Position numbers and translations under genes: made by a program. Source: Carpediemonas membranifera (taxonomy: Eukaryota; Fornicata). Taken from it: DNA of 64,000 nt. The notes under the pieces are model-generated. The model made no database searches. It was not told where the DNA came from and saw only the letters and a program-made list of their open reading frames with translations. Below are positions 49,818 through 58,929 of the stretch, one piece after another (position 1 is the stretch's first letter; the number at the start of each line of letters is the position of its first letter). The stretch lies in contig JAHDYR010000011.1 of assembly GCA_019828565.1 (NCBI GenBank), forward strand, positions 434,001 through 498,000, read 5' to 3'.

Positions 49818-49831
49818 ACATCTCCTGGGCT

Positions 49832-50620
49832 CTAAGCCGTGTAGCCGCTGCAGAGTACCGCGCCGTTGGAGACAGACCCGAGGGCGGGGAACTGCGCGTC
49901 CTTGACGACCTTTCCGCCCTTGCGAGCCTTATCGCCTCTGGGCTTGCCGCCCTTCTTGGTGTTCTTACTCTTGTCGCCTCTAGGTCCACGCTGGCGGTAG
50001 AACCACACTGGCATCGCCTTAGACACGTCGAAGTCAGCCACCTCAAGGCCATCAGCTCTGGCAGCGTCGAGGAAGGTCTTCATTGGAAGAGCGGGCTTGA
50101 TGGTCACAGACACGGCCTTGTCGCCGACAACGAGCTCCTGGTTCTTCTGGACGAACATACTCGCCTGCTTCTCGGTGGGGAACGTCGCGGTCCATGTTGT
50201 GGGATCGATTTGCGCGAGCTCGGGCTTGGTCTCGTCAAAGAGAGCAAGGACATCCGTCTCAGTGGAGCTAGAAGGCAGCTGCTTCATCAGGACAACGTCC
50301 TTCTTTGAGTGCTCGACCTTGGGGCTGACGAGAACACGGTCCTCGGTGACGAAGAGACCGCTTTTCTTGAGAGCCGTGATGAAGAGATCGAAGTCGTTGG
50401 TGATGGCCTGGATCTTGTGGAAGTTAAATACAACATCTGTTGGGAGCTGCATGTTTGTGGTCATCTTGGAGAGCATGAATGTGTCCTTGACGAGGTTCTG
50501 GCGAGAGAAGTAGAAGGAAATCTGCTTGACGAGCATTTCCATGCACTCATCTTCTGATATCTGTGCTTTCAGCTGCGCATACTCAACAATCTCTTGTGAA
50601 GGTACGAAAGTGAACGGCAT
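49832..50620 (-). CDS. La-related protein, LARP4-like La module (262 aa)
   Basis: The frame is open to 50,698 but has no ATG before 50,620, so I start there. Residues about 10-90 are a La motif (IVEYAQLKAQISEDECMEMLVKQISFYFSRQNLVKDTFML...FNFHKIQAI), with the aromatic F-Y-F-S-R-Q-N-L signature. Residues 110-190 form an RRM-like domain with a Trp (TTWTATFPT) at the place seen in LARP4. The C terminus is Lys/Gly-rich and ends DAQFPALGS, a motif recurring at the ends of LARP proteins. LARP4 proteins bind poly(A) and stabilise mRNA in the cytoplasm. A genuine La protein is the alternative. Confidence 0.8.
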   Translation of the reverse strand: MPFTFVPSQEIVEYAQLKAQISEDECMEMLVKQISFYFSRQNLVKDTFMLSKMTTNMQLPTDVVFNFHKIQAITNDFDLFITALKKSGLFVTEDRVLVSPKVEHSKKDVVLMKQLPSSSTETDVLALFDETKPELAQIDPTTWTATFPTEKQASMFVQKNQELVVGDKAVSVTIKPALPMKTFLDAARADGLEVADFDVSKAMPVWFYRQRGPRGDKSKNTKKGGKPRGDKARKGGKVVKDAQFPALGSVSNGAVLCSGYTA

Positions 50621-50842
50621 TGATCCCGTTGCGTTCTTCTGAGTAAAAAAGTTTTTCTGCAGTGGCCCAAGCAAGCTCTCAGCATCGGCGGCAGACAATA
50701 TAGAGGCATGCCGCCACGTATCATGGCGCTAGAGGGTGCGTGGAGGGCACCGGACACATGCCCCAGCCATATATCCCCCCCACCAAGGGAGACAACAGCA
50801 TGACACGCTTAACCGATTTTTAAAGCATTAAACCGCGAACAG

Positions 50843-52324
50843 TCACCGCCTCTCTGGAAGCAGCTCCGTGTCACTAAACTGGGCACTCCTTGCCCTTGTC
50901 CCGAGTCTCAGCAATGACCCGTTGGCCGTTGTAACCACATCATGGCCAACTCCCAGCAAGCTGTCTGCCGCACTCAGGATAGACGTGGTCCTGATCCCAT
51001 CAGTGGCATACAACACTCCCCGGGCAAGCGTGAGTGCGAGACCCATACCAATGGGCAAGAACTGCTGCGCAGGTACGGACTGAGCGCACACCGGTGTGGC
51101 CGGGCCATCGCCACACGCCCCATGGGCCACACAGTGGAGCCTGCCCCTGCAGTGGACCCAGCCCTGGTACTCCCCTGACCTCCACTCCACCTGATGCCCC
51201 GTGATTACCGACGGGGCGACCCATGGCGTGCCTAGTCGCAGCACCGGTCTCCTTATGTCCACGACGGTCAGGGTGTCACTACTCTGGACAGACAGCACAG
51301 GTGCGAGTGTCGAGGGTGTGTGGGCATTCATCCAGGGAACGGTGCGGTTGACCACGCCAACAGTGAGGGGAGCTCGACCGACACGGATGGAGAGAGCCGG
51401 CTTGGGCTGTCGGGTGTCCCACAGATACATCCGACCGCCAGCCCCGCCGACTATCAGCGTGTTCGCGTCATGTTGAAGCAACGACCTCCCCTCCACTCCG
51501 AGCTCTGCAAGTCGGGCAGTGGGTCTGAGCGGCGTATGGACGACCACGGTGCGCGAACTCATGGATGCCCACGAGTCCTGGGCCAGCGGTGTCGATGCAG
51601 TTACTGCCCCACGGTGCACTGTTGGCCATGAGGTTGGAACGATCTTGCCCTTGTTCATACTGACGAAAAGAGCACCAGACTCGAGACCGAGGAGAGCCAT
51701 GCGTCCCTTGGCTGAGAGAGAGGTCGCAGGTACAGGGTGGCGGTGGATGTGGGTCGGCTTGGGCGATCTGAGGGTCTGCCCGTCCGTGGGGATCAGGGCA
51801 AGCGTGTCTGTCGACCCGCAGACCAGGAGACCGTCGTCCACAGCGGCTGCATGTGCTATAGCAATGGGACATGGGGCTGCCTGCCATGTGCTTGGATTGT
51901 AAAGGGAGTGGAGGTCGGTGAGGAGCTCTGGGGCCTCATACTCGCCAAGAGTAGTCAAGTCGGACGAGAAGAGGTTCCAGATCGATGTAGAGTACCCGTG
52001 GTGTGCGTAGCTGACGTTCACTGGTGATAGCAGCTCGATGAATACGTCTGCGTCGACCAGGGCGAGAGTGGCTGCTTCATGAAGCATGCTTGGCAGCCAG
52101 ATATCGTCGAATGGACACAACAAACGCCTCCATATGCGCATTCGTATTCTCAGTGGAAGTCCATGGTAGTAGCAAGACAGGACGAATGGTTCTTCGTCGT
52201 CTGAGCTACTCTCTTCAGCCCATCCATGATGCACGATGTGCTGGGCGTCATCAAGCATCGAGAAGGCCTTAAATTCGCTTCCACCGTATCCTGGAGGGAA
52301 AGAGGTCATCATACCACTTCCCAT
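50843..52324 (-). CDS. WD-repeat protein, possibly F-box type (493 aa)
   Basis: Residues 45-90 (FVLSCYYHGLPLRIRMRIWRRLLCPFDDIW) resemble an F-box or TBC-like start. The rest is beta-rich with weak WD repeats, the clearest being NTLIVGGAGGRMYLWDTRQPKP and LSVQSSDTLTVVDIRRP. The function is not known; if the first helices are an F-box it would recruit substrates to an SCF ubiquitin ligase. There are no introns. A promoter-like element is about 40 bp upstream. It faces the tubby gene tail-to-head on the same strand. Confidence 0.65.
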   Translation of the reverse strand: MGSGMMTSFPPGYGGSEFKAFSMLDDAQHIVHHGWAEESSSDDEEPFVLSCYYHGLPLRIRMRIWRRLLCPFDDIWLPSMLHEAATLALVDADVFIELLSPVNVSYAHHGYSTSIWNLFSSDLTTLGEYEAPELLTDLHSLYNPSTWQAAPCPIAIAHAAAVDDGLLVCGSTDTLALIPTDGQTLRSPKPTHIHRHPVPATSLSAKGRMALLGLESGALFVSMNKGKIVPTSWPTVHRGAVTASTPLAQDSWASMSSRTVVVHTPLRPTARLAELGVEGRSLLQHDANTLIVGGAGGRMYLWDTRQPKPALSIRVGRAPLTVGVVNRTVPWMNAHTPSTLAPVLSVQSSDTLTVVDIRRPVLRLGTPWVAPSVITGHQVEWRSGEYQGWVHCRGRLHCVAHGACGDGPATPVCAQSVPAQQFLPIGMGLALTLARGVLYATDGIRTTSILSAADSLLGVGHDVVTTANGSLLRLGTRARSAQFSDTELLPERR

Positions 52325-52359
52325 CCATCAGGCAGCACTCACGACGCAACCGAAATGTG

Positions 52360-52373
52360 CTTTAAAATGCGAA
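52360..52373 (-). promoter_or_regulatory. T-rich core-promoter-like element of the WD gene
   Basis: Minus strand reads TTCGCATTTTAAAG, about 36 bp before the ATG at 52,324. Confidence 0.35.
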
Positions 52374-52459
52374 GAACGCTTCTTCTCCAGTTACGGAGGG
52401 CGCCACTGTAGTAGTATGCCGGATGTGATCTGTACACCCCATCCCAATCCCCAGCGCCC

Positions 52460-54097
52460 TTACTGCTCCACGCTCGGCAGTATGTTCTTACCGCTATGAG
52501 CCACGGCCAAGGCCAATGCCATGCCCACGAGCGGGGACAACGGCTTCCTGATATCCACATTGAACCTCCCATCTCTTCTCTTACCCATCACAAACACCGG
52601 CAGCCCATCAATCGGCGAATCCACGATGCAGTTCCTCGAAGACGCCATCTCGCACCGCCCATTCATCTCCAGCGAGTATCCCGTCTCCGTCTTACTCGGT
52701 GCTCTCGCAGTAAACGTGGCGGGCAGCACTAGCGGCATCTCCAGGACATGGGGCGGGCTGACCGACATTGTCCCCGATGACGGCGACCCAGTGGCGCTGT
52801 TGGCTGGACTGCTGAAGTTTGACCCGACCGCCCGCCCGTGCTTGGGTGTCTTGAGTAGTGTGAGCACCGGTAATATGGGGGCCGTGGACAGAAGCCCCCC
52901 CGACTGGAAATTCACCCGAGCCACAGTCGCATGGCCTGACCTGAGTTCGAACACGGTCCGGGTCAGATTAGACGTGACGGAGCCCAGCTCAACGCTTCGT
53001 TTGTTCGTACCCTGTACCTGTCTCAGCTTGAACTTCATGCGGGTTCCACTGCGAGTCTGTTTGGCAAAGATCACCACAGAGCCCTTGTCTGCGTGTAGCG
53101 CTAGTGTTGCCCAGCGGTGAATGCCGAGACGGCCAGTTTTCCGGGAGTACACGAATCTCACCAAGTCCTTGGCGTCTCCCATAAAGAGTATGAGTTGTGA
53201 CCTATCCAACAGGAGCCGTTGGTGAGTTGTGTGGTCAGCGTACGGCGCCCACCTGGCCATCTCAACAGCCCCAGCCCCAGGCTCATGGTCCTCGGGCTCG
53301 CACTCCGAGCTCATGTCAGTCGGGTCCGAGAGTAGAAAGGCCGCCAGCCGGAGCTTGGGGCTAGGGATGGCTGATGTGAACCCGCCCGGCGTGGGCAGCG
53401 TGCTTGTCGTGTCCTCAGTCTCAGTCAGGATCGAATCGGTGCTGCTCTCGCTGTGGTGGCCCAAGGCTGAGCCTACCGCCATGGTGTTGAGCTCCCCAGG
53501 CGGTGATGTACCTATCCGTTTCATCCTAATGGTTGGGGACGTTGCAGGCCTGCCACCCTGCTCTGATGGGGACCCTGGGTCCGGGGCCTGCGTCTTGGAC
53601 GTTGTCAGCGCTCCGAGGCGGTTCATCACAGATGTCATCACTGTGGACGCGTGGGAGGCCAGGGCAACGATCTTATCCTTCGTCTGACCGATGGCGTCCG
53701 TTGATTCAATGGGGCAGCTTGTGGTTTGCTCGGGGAGGGCGCGGCGGTTGAACGTCGGGATTCGATTCATACTCTCTGCCTTCTCGCGCTCCAGGTGGAT
53801 CTGGTGGCTACGCATGATCAGCTCGGCGTGGACCTTGCCATCGTCGGTTTCTTGGATCATGTACATGCGGTCAATCTCCTTCGTCATTTCGCGCTGGAGG
53901 ACTATTGGCGCCTCGCCCTCATGGTGGGAATCGTATATGTTGTCGTTACTGTCGTAGTCGTCGAAGTCTCGAAGCCGTCGGTGCTGTAATGGCAGGATGT
54001 TTCGCGGTGGGCGGCTCCCAACAGAAACACGGCGAACGATGACCGGCCTTGCATGTTCTGATTCCTGATATCGCGATGATGACGGCTGTATTCGCAT
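52460..54097 (-). CDS. tubby-domain protein (545 aa)
   Basis: Residues 1-270 are Ser/Thr/Pro-rich and disordered. The tubby domain covers about 285-545: DLVRFVYSRKTGRLGIHRWATLALH, VIFAKQTRSGTRMKFKLRQV, VELGSVTSNLTRTVFEL, then YSLEMNGRCEMASSRNCIVD in the place of the NGRVxxASVKNFQL motif, VFVMGKRRDGRFNVDIRKPLSPLVG and the final buried hydrophobic helix MALALAVAHSG. Tubby proteins bind PI(4,5)P2 and deliver membrane proteins to cilia. The usual KNFQL is changed to RNCIV, and there is an insertion before it, so lipid binding may differ. Single exon. Confidence 0.88.
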   Translation of the reverse strand: MRIQPSSSRYQESEHARPVIVRRVSVGSRPPRNILPLQHRRLRDFDDYDSNDNIYDSHHEGEAPIVLQREMTKEIDRMYMIQETDDGKVHAELIMRSHQIHLEREKAESMNRIPTFNRRALPEQTTSCPIESTDAIGQTKDKIVALASHASTVMTSVMNRLGALTTSKTQAPDPGSPSEQGGRPATSPTIRMKRIGTSPPGELNTMAVGSALGHHSESSTDSILTETEDTTSTLPTPGGFTSAIPSPKLRLAAFLLSDPTDMSSECEPEDHEPGAGAVEMARWAPYADHTTHQRLLLDRSQLILFMGDAKDLVRFVYSRKTGRLGIHRWATLALHADKGSVVIFAKQTRSGTRMKFKLRQVQGTNKRSVELGSVTSNLTRTVFELRSGHATVARVNFQSGGLLSTAPILPVLTLLKTPKHGRAVGSNFSSPANSATGSPSSGTMSVSPPHVLEMPLVLPATFTARAPSKTETGYSLEMNGRCEMASSRNCIVDSPIDGLPVFVMGKRRDGRFNVDIRKPLSPLVGMALALAVAHSGKNILPSVEQ

Positions 54098-54569
54098 CTA
54101 GATGGCACAGAATGCCACTTTTGCGAGAATATGAATCTGTGGTTTCCGACTCAAAGTAGTCGAGCTCAACCACAGCCGCGTCATGGCGCAACGAGTGTCG
54201 CTGTAGCCCCATCGGGCGCGATTGCACCGAATCGGAGTTTGCTTTCCCTTTTGGTGGTGAGTGCCGCCAGTTAAGTTGCCAGTCATTATTTTCGAGTGGC
54301 GGAGATCGCCGCCCACCAAAATAAACGACACACGAGTCGGAAGCAGGGTCCTACTGGGTGTCCTAGCCTCTTGATTCGCTTTTCTGAGTTTAGGCCATTT
54401 TTACAGGCCAGGAGGTAATTCTTATGCCTTTCGACGAAGATAGGACGTTTGTTGCTTTAGGAGGTGCGTTGTGGCCGTGTGAACGTGCAGATCAACCTAT
54501 AACGATGTATTACGATCATCTGTACCCCGTTCTGGACGCTTCCATCCTTCGGCTCCCCGTTTTACCCAG
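54098..54569. other. intergenic region between tubby and RPS29 with a hairpin
   Basis: 472 bp with no clear gene. A stem pairs 54,249-54,257 with 54,313-54,321 and, inside it, 54,263-54,269 with 54,297-54,302. A frame from ATG 54,424 reads into RPS29 sequence in the wrong phase and is probably not a gene. Confidence 0.5.
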
Positions 54570-54770
54570 ATGGCTCAGTCTCACTACTTCTCCCACCCCC
54601 GTAACTTCGGTAAGGGTTCCCGTTCTTGCCGCGTCTGCGGTGCCCACCAGGGTCTGATCAGAAAGTACGACCTCATGGTTTGCCGTCGTTGCTTCCGTGA
54701 GTACGCCACTGATCTTGGTTTCGCTAAGGTTTGTCCTCAATACGCCCTTCTCTTACCCTAGCTCAAGTAA
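54570..54770 (+). CDS. RPS29: 40S ribosomal protein S29 (uS14), 33-nt intron before a two-codon last exon
   Basis: Exon 1 54,570-54,728 encodes [26 protein letters not shown]...[16 protein letters not shown] with the zinc-binding CX2C...CX2C of uS14. A 33-nt intron (54,729-54,761, GTTTGT...CTTACCCTAG) joins it to CTC AAG TAA, giving the family ending GFxKLx and 55 residues in all. Without splicing the protein would gain ten foreign residues. It is a small-subunit protein near the decoding centre. Confidence 0.95.
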
Positions 54771-55120
54771 TTCATGTGAATAAACTTGCGTCGAGCACGG
54801 ATATGGAACAAGAAGGGTTGATTACAATGGTCCGATGGATGATAGCACGAGACTCGGCCCATCGCTCGCCTGATCTCTCCGGCCGGCTGCGATGGGGTCC
54901 CCTGGGCTCGGTCTCCCTCTTTGGTCGCTCCTTCAATCAATTAGCTTTGGCAAGGGTGAGATGAGCGGGATGACTCTATCGGAGTTCAACCCGACAGACC
55001 CGGTGATGATCGGCATGCCCCACGAGTATCAAGCGACATGTGTTCTTTACGTGTCAATTCTGACCGAGTCGAGTCGATTTTCGCGTTGACACGACCGTGA
55101 CTTTTTGCAACGCATATTTC
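54771..55120. other. intergenic region, 350 bp
   Basis: No gene recognised. A short open frame (54,961-55,089, MSGMTLSEFNPTDPVMIGMPH...) has normal-looking composition but no known domain. It probably holds the UGP promoter. Confidence 0.4.
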
Positions 55121-56458
55121 ATGAACGAACAACAGCGTAAGGACTTTGAATACCTTGTTTCTCGTTACCAGAGCACAAAGGGTACCAAGATTGACTGGAA
55201 CCGCGTTATTCCGCTCAGCAACGAAGATGATGAGCTGTGCATGTACAGCGAGCTCACTGAGCCCTCTCTGGAGGAAACCAAGACTCTTCTGGATCAGTTG
55301 GTTGTTCTCAAGCTCAACGGCGGCCTGGGAACCTCCATGGGCTGCACCGCTCCCAAGTCCACCATCGAGGTCCGCGACGACAGGTCCTTCCTCGACCTGA
55401 TCGTCCAGCAGCTGCAGAGCCTCAACAAGCGTTACAGCGTCGATATTCCGCTCGTTCTCATGAACTCTTTCAGCACGAAGCCCTTTGTGGACGCCGACCT
55501 CCCCAAGTACGCCAGCACCGGCGTCACCATCCACACCTTCCTCCAGAACCAGTTCCCCCGTCTCAGCGCTGCTACTGAGCGCCCCATGACCGAGCTGACT
55601 GAGGACGATAAGGAGTACTGGTACCCTCCCGGCCACGGCGACGTTCTGACCTCCTTCATCCGCTCGGGCCTGCCTGAGGGCGCGCTCAAGGGCAAGAAGT
55701 ACGTGTTCATCTCCAATGCCGACAATCTTGGAGGCACAGTCGATCCCATCCTCTTGAAGCACTTTAGCGCCATCGATGCCGAGTTCCTCTCCGAGCAGAC
55801 TGACAAGACTCTCGCAGACGTCAAGGGCGGCACTTTGATCAAGTATGACGGCAAGGTGAAGCTCCTAGAGACCGCCCAGGTTCCTGCCGAGCATATGGAC
55901 GATTTCTGTTCGATCAACATGTTCAAAATCTTCAACACCAACAACATATGGATCAAAATACCCGCACTAGCTCGGGCTGTGGAGAGCGGACTCGACCTGG
56001 ACATCATTGTCAACCGAAAGACTGTGCCCACCCCATCTGGCGACGTCCCCGTCATCCAACTCGAGACGGCCGTCGGTGCAGGTATCTCATGCTTCAAGGG
56101 TGCCGGTGTTAACGTGCCTAGGTCTCGTTTCCTCCCCGTGAAGACTACGAATGACCTCCTTCTGCTACAGTCGGACATCTTTGACGAGGAGGACGGGCTT
56201 GTGCGGCTCATCCCCACGCTCTCGGCCCAGCCCTCGGTCAAACTCGGACCGGAGTTCAAGCTGGTGCGGCAGTTCGACTCGAGATTCAGGGGGATCCCGT
56301 CTATCAAGCAGCTCAAGAGCCTCGAGATTGAGGGCGACGTCGTTGTCGGCAAGGATGTCACGCTCGTCGGAGACGTCGTCCTCAAGGGCGGCGAGAAGCC
56401 CCTCGTCATCCCGGACGGCGCCACTATCAGCGATCGCGTAGTTGACGGCGAGCTCTAA
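55121..56458 (+). CDS. UGP: UTP-glucose-1-phosphate uridylyltransferase (UDP-glucose pyrophosphorylase, 445 aa)
   Basis: The frame begins at a GTG (55,097), but the ATG at 55,121 fits the family start. Residues 62-76 hold the nucleotide-binding loop VLKLNGGLGTSMG. WYPPGHGD (about 166-173) and SNADNLGGTVD (about 203-213) are further UGP signatures, and the C-terminal beta-helix (VVVGKDVTLVGDVVLKGG) is complete. The enzyme makes UDP-glucose from UTP and glucose-1-phosphate for glycogen, glycans and galactose use, in the cytosol. Single exon, convergent with the TyrRS gene 134 bp away. Confidence 0.96.
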   Translation: MNEQQRKDFEYLVSRYQSTKGTKIDWNRVIPLSNEDDELCMYSELTEPSLEETKTLLDQLVVLKLNGGLGTSMGCTAPKSTIEVRDDRSFLDLIVQQLQSLNKRYSVDIPLVLMNSFSTKPFVDADLPKYASTGVTIHTFLQNQFPRLSAATERPMTELTEDDKEYWYPPGHGDVLTSFIRSGLPEGALKGKKYVFISNADNLGGTVDPILLKHFSAIDAEFLSEQTDKTLADVKGGTLIKYDGKVKLLETAQVPAEHMDDFCSINMFKIFNTNNIWIKIPALARAVESGLDLDIIVNRKTVPTPSGDVPVIQLETAVGAGISCFKGAGVNVPRSRFLPVKTTNDLLLLQSDIFDEEDGLVRLIPTLSAQPSVKLGPEFKLVRQFDSRFRGIPSIKQLKSLEIEGDVVVGKDVTLVGDVVLKGGEKPLVIPDGATISDRVVDGEL

Positions 56459-56592
56459 ATGTATGAATGCTTTTGATGATCTTTATTATCCGTCCGCACG
56501 CCGACAGGTGCCCTCTTCCCGTCACCACCAGTTCACGGAGGGCTTTTACTTTCCAGTCCATCGCCTCCTCCTCACCTGCCTGCTACGGCCAT

Positions 56593-58770
56593 TTAGAACG
56601 CCTTCTTACAAGCAGCCTTGACCTCCTTCTCGGTCACAGGGCCCGCGAGATCGTTCACGGCCCGGAACACGGCCGCCTTGAGATCGGCAGGGTGCAGCTT
56701 AGGCTCCTCGCCCTCATTCGCCCTGCAGTCGTTGAATATGGCCTCCATAGTGTCGTAGGTGACGTCGCCGACATCTCTGATTGCGACAGTGAGACTGCCG
56801 GCGAGAGGGATGATGATGTGCTCGATGATGCCCATCACGGCGTACTCCTCGGGGACGCCGAGGGGACAGAAGAGCTGGTTGACGCGCTTCTTGAGACTGC
56901 GCTCGACCTCATCGAGGTAGATCGCCTGTTGCGGCGTCTTTTTCATCCGGGGAACCTCGCCAGCAGAGGACGCGAATGCACCTAGAAGGGGGTGGGTCAT
57001 TAGACGCGGTGCTCTCCTGCCAACAAGCGGGGCGAGTCGAGCAGCTTCCTTGGCCACCATCGCCTTGTCTCCCCCAAAGATGCACACGTCGGTATCCCTG
57101 TACAGCACGTCGGCAATCCGGAGGACCCACGCGACGATGTGGGCAGCCCTCATCGTGTAGGGGTTCATGGGGTCGGGCTTGTCGTCCTCAACGGGCTTGA
57201 AGAACTCGAGGTGCTGGGGCATGAACTTGGCGACGACATCGTGCAGGGTCATCTTACGGGCAATCTCGATAACGAGATGCCAGTATTCGGGATCAGATAG
57301 GAACACTGACTCGGGAACCACAGTCGATTTGGAGTCGATTGAGTCGAGAGCGAGTCTGTAGTACTCAGTTCTGAGGCCAAGCTGGGCGATCTCGGCCTGG
57401 GGGGCGACTGGCTTCTTCTTCTTGTTCTTCTTGGGGATGGGGCCCTCGAGGAACTGGACCCAGTCATTGCAGACGACGGTAACCAGCTCGCCCTCCGTCG
57501 TCTTGCCATAAACTGCCTTCTTGAGCAGCGAAACGAGCGTAGCCGGTCCGCTGGGAGTCACGGTGTCCAGGAAAGGTGTCTTAGCGGGCCCTGTAGGCGG
57601 GGTGGGGATGGGGGCAGTGCCGTCACGCTTGAAACCTTGTACCTCGGCTGCGAGGTTGCGAGCAAAGTCGTCTTCCCTGAAATGGGTGCGGATCGGCTCG
57701 AGGATGACGTTGAGAGCATCAGCAGTAGCCTGTTTCATCGCCTGCTCAGATATGGCACCCGCCTGGAACGCGGCGCCGACTTCAGCGGCATCAGTGAAGT
57801 CCTTGCCGTCGATGGCAATGGAGCCAAGTCTGGGAATGATGATAAACTTGATGTAATCAAAGACAGGGTTGAGGGCGAGGTCGTCGGTTGGACAGTAGCC
57901 TGCCATGATCTTCATGGTCACATCAGCGGCGTTGTCGTCCATAAAGATGGCAGACATCGGGTCAGACTTGGACATCTTCGCCTGGCCCTCCTTCAGCCCG
58001 AGGAGCATGTGGTGGGAGACGATGATAGGCTTCTCCCGCCGCCCGATGGTAGTACAGTAGTCTCGGGCGAGCATGTTCACCTTCCGCTGGTCCTTGCCGA
58101 GTTGGCAGATGTCGGACTTGAGGAAGAAGACATCTGAACACTGCATGGAGGGGTACAGGATCTGGGCGACCGAGAGTTGGTCTGACTCACCCCTGCCCAT
58201 GATCTGGGAGCACCGGACGAGGCGGTTCAGGGTGTTCTGGCGCAAGATGTCGAGGACTCGGCTCCAGTACTCAGGGGCTTGTTCGGCGATGTCCTCTGAG
58301 GCCCAGCGGAACTCGACCTTGTCCTCGGAGAGGTCCATGCCGCATGCCTTCCATACTTCGATGAAGTACTGGCCGCATTTGCGGATCTTCTCAAGGTCGC
58401 CGCCGAACTTGTCGTTCATGAGAGCAAACCAGTCGGCGATCCAGAAGACGAACTTGCAGCCCGCGTCGGTCATCTTGTTGACATTGATAGCCTTCATCAG
58501 ACCTTGAGCGATGTGCATGCGTCCGGAGGGCTCAAAACCATCGTAGACAATTGGGACACGGCCTTCAGAGACACCATCCAAGAGGGCGTAGAAGCTGTCC
58601 TTCTGAGTGGGCTTCTGGGCCTCCACGGCGGGAATGATCTCCTCGCCGACGCTAGCGCAAAGCGCAACACGATCAAGAACCTCCTGCTTGAGCTCGGGAG
58701 CTTCTGTCACCTTCTGAGCGTCCTGCTTCGGCTTAGTAGCCGCTGCGTTGTTCTGCTTCGGCTCACTCAT
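56593..58770 (-). CDS. tandem-duplicated (pseudo-dimeric) tyrosyl-tRNA synthetase (725 aa)
   Basis: Two TyrRS-type modules lie in one chain. The N-terminal module (about 30-390) keeps the class I motifs: HIAQG (86-90) in place of HIGH, and KMSKS (265-269). The C-terminal module (about 430-725) realigns with the first (PEYWHLVIEIARKMTL against PEYWSRVLDILRQNTL) but has RMKKT for KMSKS and no HIGH, so it is catalytically dead and presumably serves tRNA binding. This pseudo-dimer is known from trypanosomatids; normal TyrRS is a homodimer. I start at ATG 58,770; an in-frame ATG at 58,878 would add 36 Arg-rich residues. Single exon. Confidence 0.92.
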   Translation of the reverse strand: MSEPKQNNAAATKPKQDAQKVTEAPELKQEVLDRVALCASVGEEIIPAVEAQKPTQKDSFYALLDGVSEGRVPIVYDGFEPSGRMHIAQGLMKAINVNKMTDAGCKFVFWIADWFALMNDKFGGDLEKIRKCGQYFIEVWKACGMDLSEDKVEFRWASEDIAEQAPEYWSRVLDILRQNTLNRLVRCSQIMGRGESDQLSVAQILYPSMQCSDVFFLKSDICQLGKDQRKVNMLARDYCTTIGRREKPIIVSHHMLLGLKEGQAKMSKSDPMSAIFMDDNAADVTMKIMAGYCPTDDLALNPVFDYIKFIIIPRLGSIAIDGKDFTDAAEVGAAFQAGAISEQAMKQATADALNVILEPIRTHFREDDFARNLAAEVQGFKRDGTAPIPTPPTGPAKTPFLDTVTPSGPATLVSLLKKAVYGKTTEGELVTVVCNDWVQFLEGPIPKKNKKKKPVAPQAEIAQLGLRTEYYRLALDSIDSKSTVVPESVFLSDPEYWHLVIEIARKMTLHDVVAKFMPQHLEFFKPVEDDKPDPMNPYTMRAAHIVAWVLRIADVLYRDTDVCIFGGDKAMVAKEAARLAPLVGRRAPRLMTHPLLGAFASSAGEVPRMKKTPQQAIYLDEVERSLKKRVNQLFCPLGVPEEYAVMGIIEHIIIPLAGSLTVAIRDVGDVTYDTMEAIFNDCRANEGEEPKLHPADLKAAVFRAVNDLAGPVTEKEVKAACKKAF

Positions 58771-58798
58771 TCGTTTCACGACTTGGCAATGACTGCGA

Positions 58799-58818
58799 CC
58801 CAATCTCCGGAGATTGGG
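58799..58818. repeat. 20-bp perfect palindrome upstream of TyrRS
   Basis: cccaatctccggagattggg lies 29 bp upstream of the chosen TyrRS ATG and inside the longer alternative reading frame. It could form a stem in the 5' leader or bind a dimeric factor. Confidence 0.7.
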
Positions 58819-58914
58819 CCCGATCTCGCTGCATCGGTCGTCCACGGACACAACTGCGTCACGAACCCGACCTCGCACACATTGTTCGACCCTTCAATAG
58901 CACACGCCAATCGA

Positions 58915-58929
58915 CTTTAAACTGCGCAC
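58915..58929 (-). promoter_or_regulatory. T-rich core-promoter-like element of TyrRS
   Basis: Minus strand reads GTGCGCAGTTTAAAG, about 37 bp before ATG 58,878 and 145 bp before ATG 58,770. Confidence 0.45.

Noticed and set aside
46155-54299. The 12-mer attttcgagtgg occurs at 46,155 and 54,288, both in hairpin-like settings.
   Set aside because: Many 12-base matches are expected by chance in 64 kb, and the surrounding sequence is unrelated.
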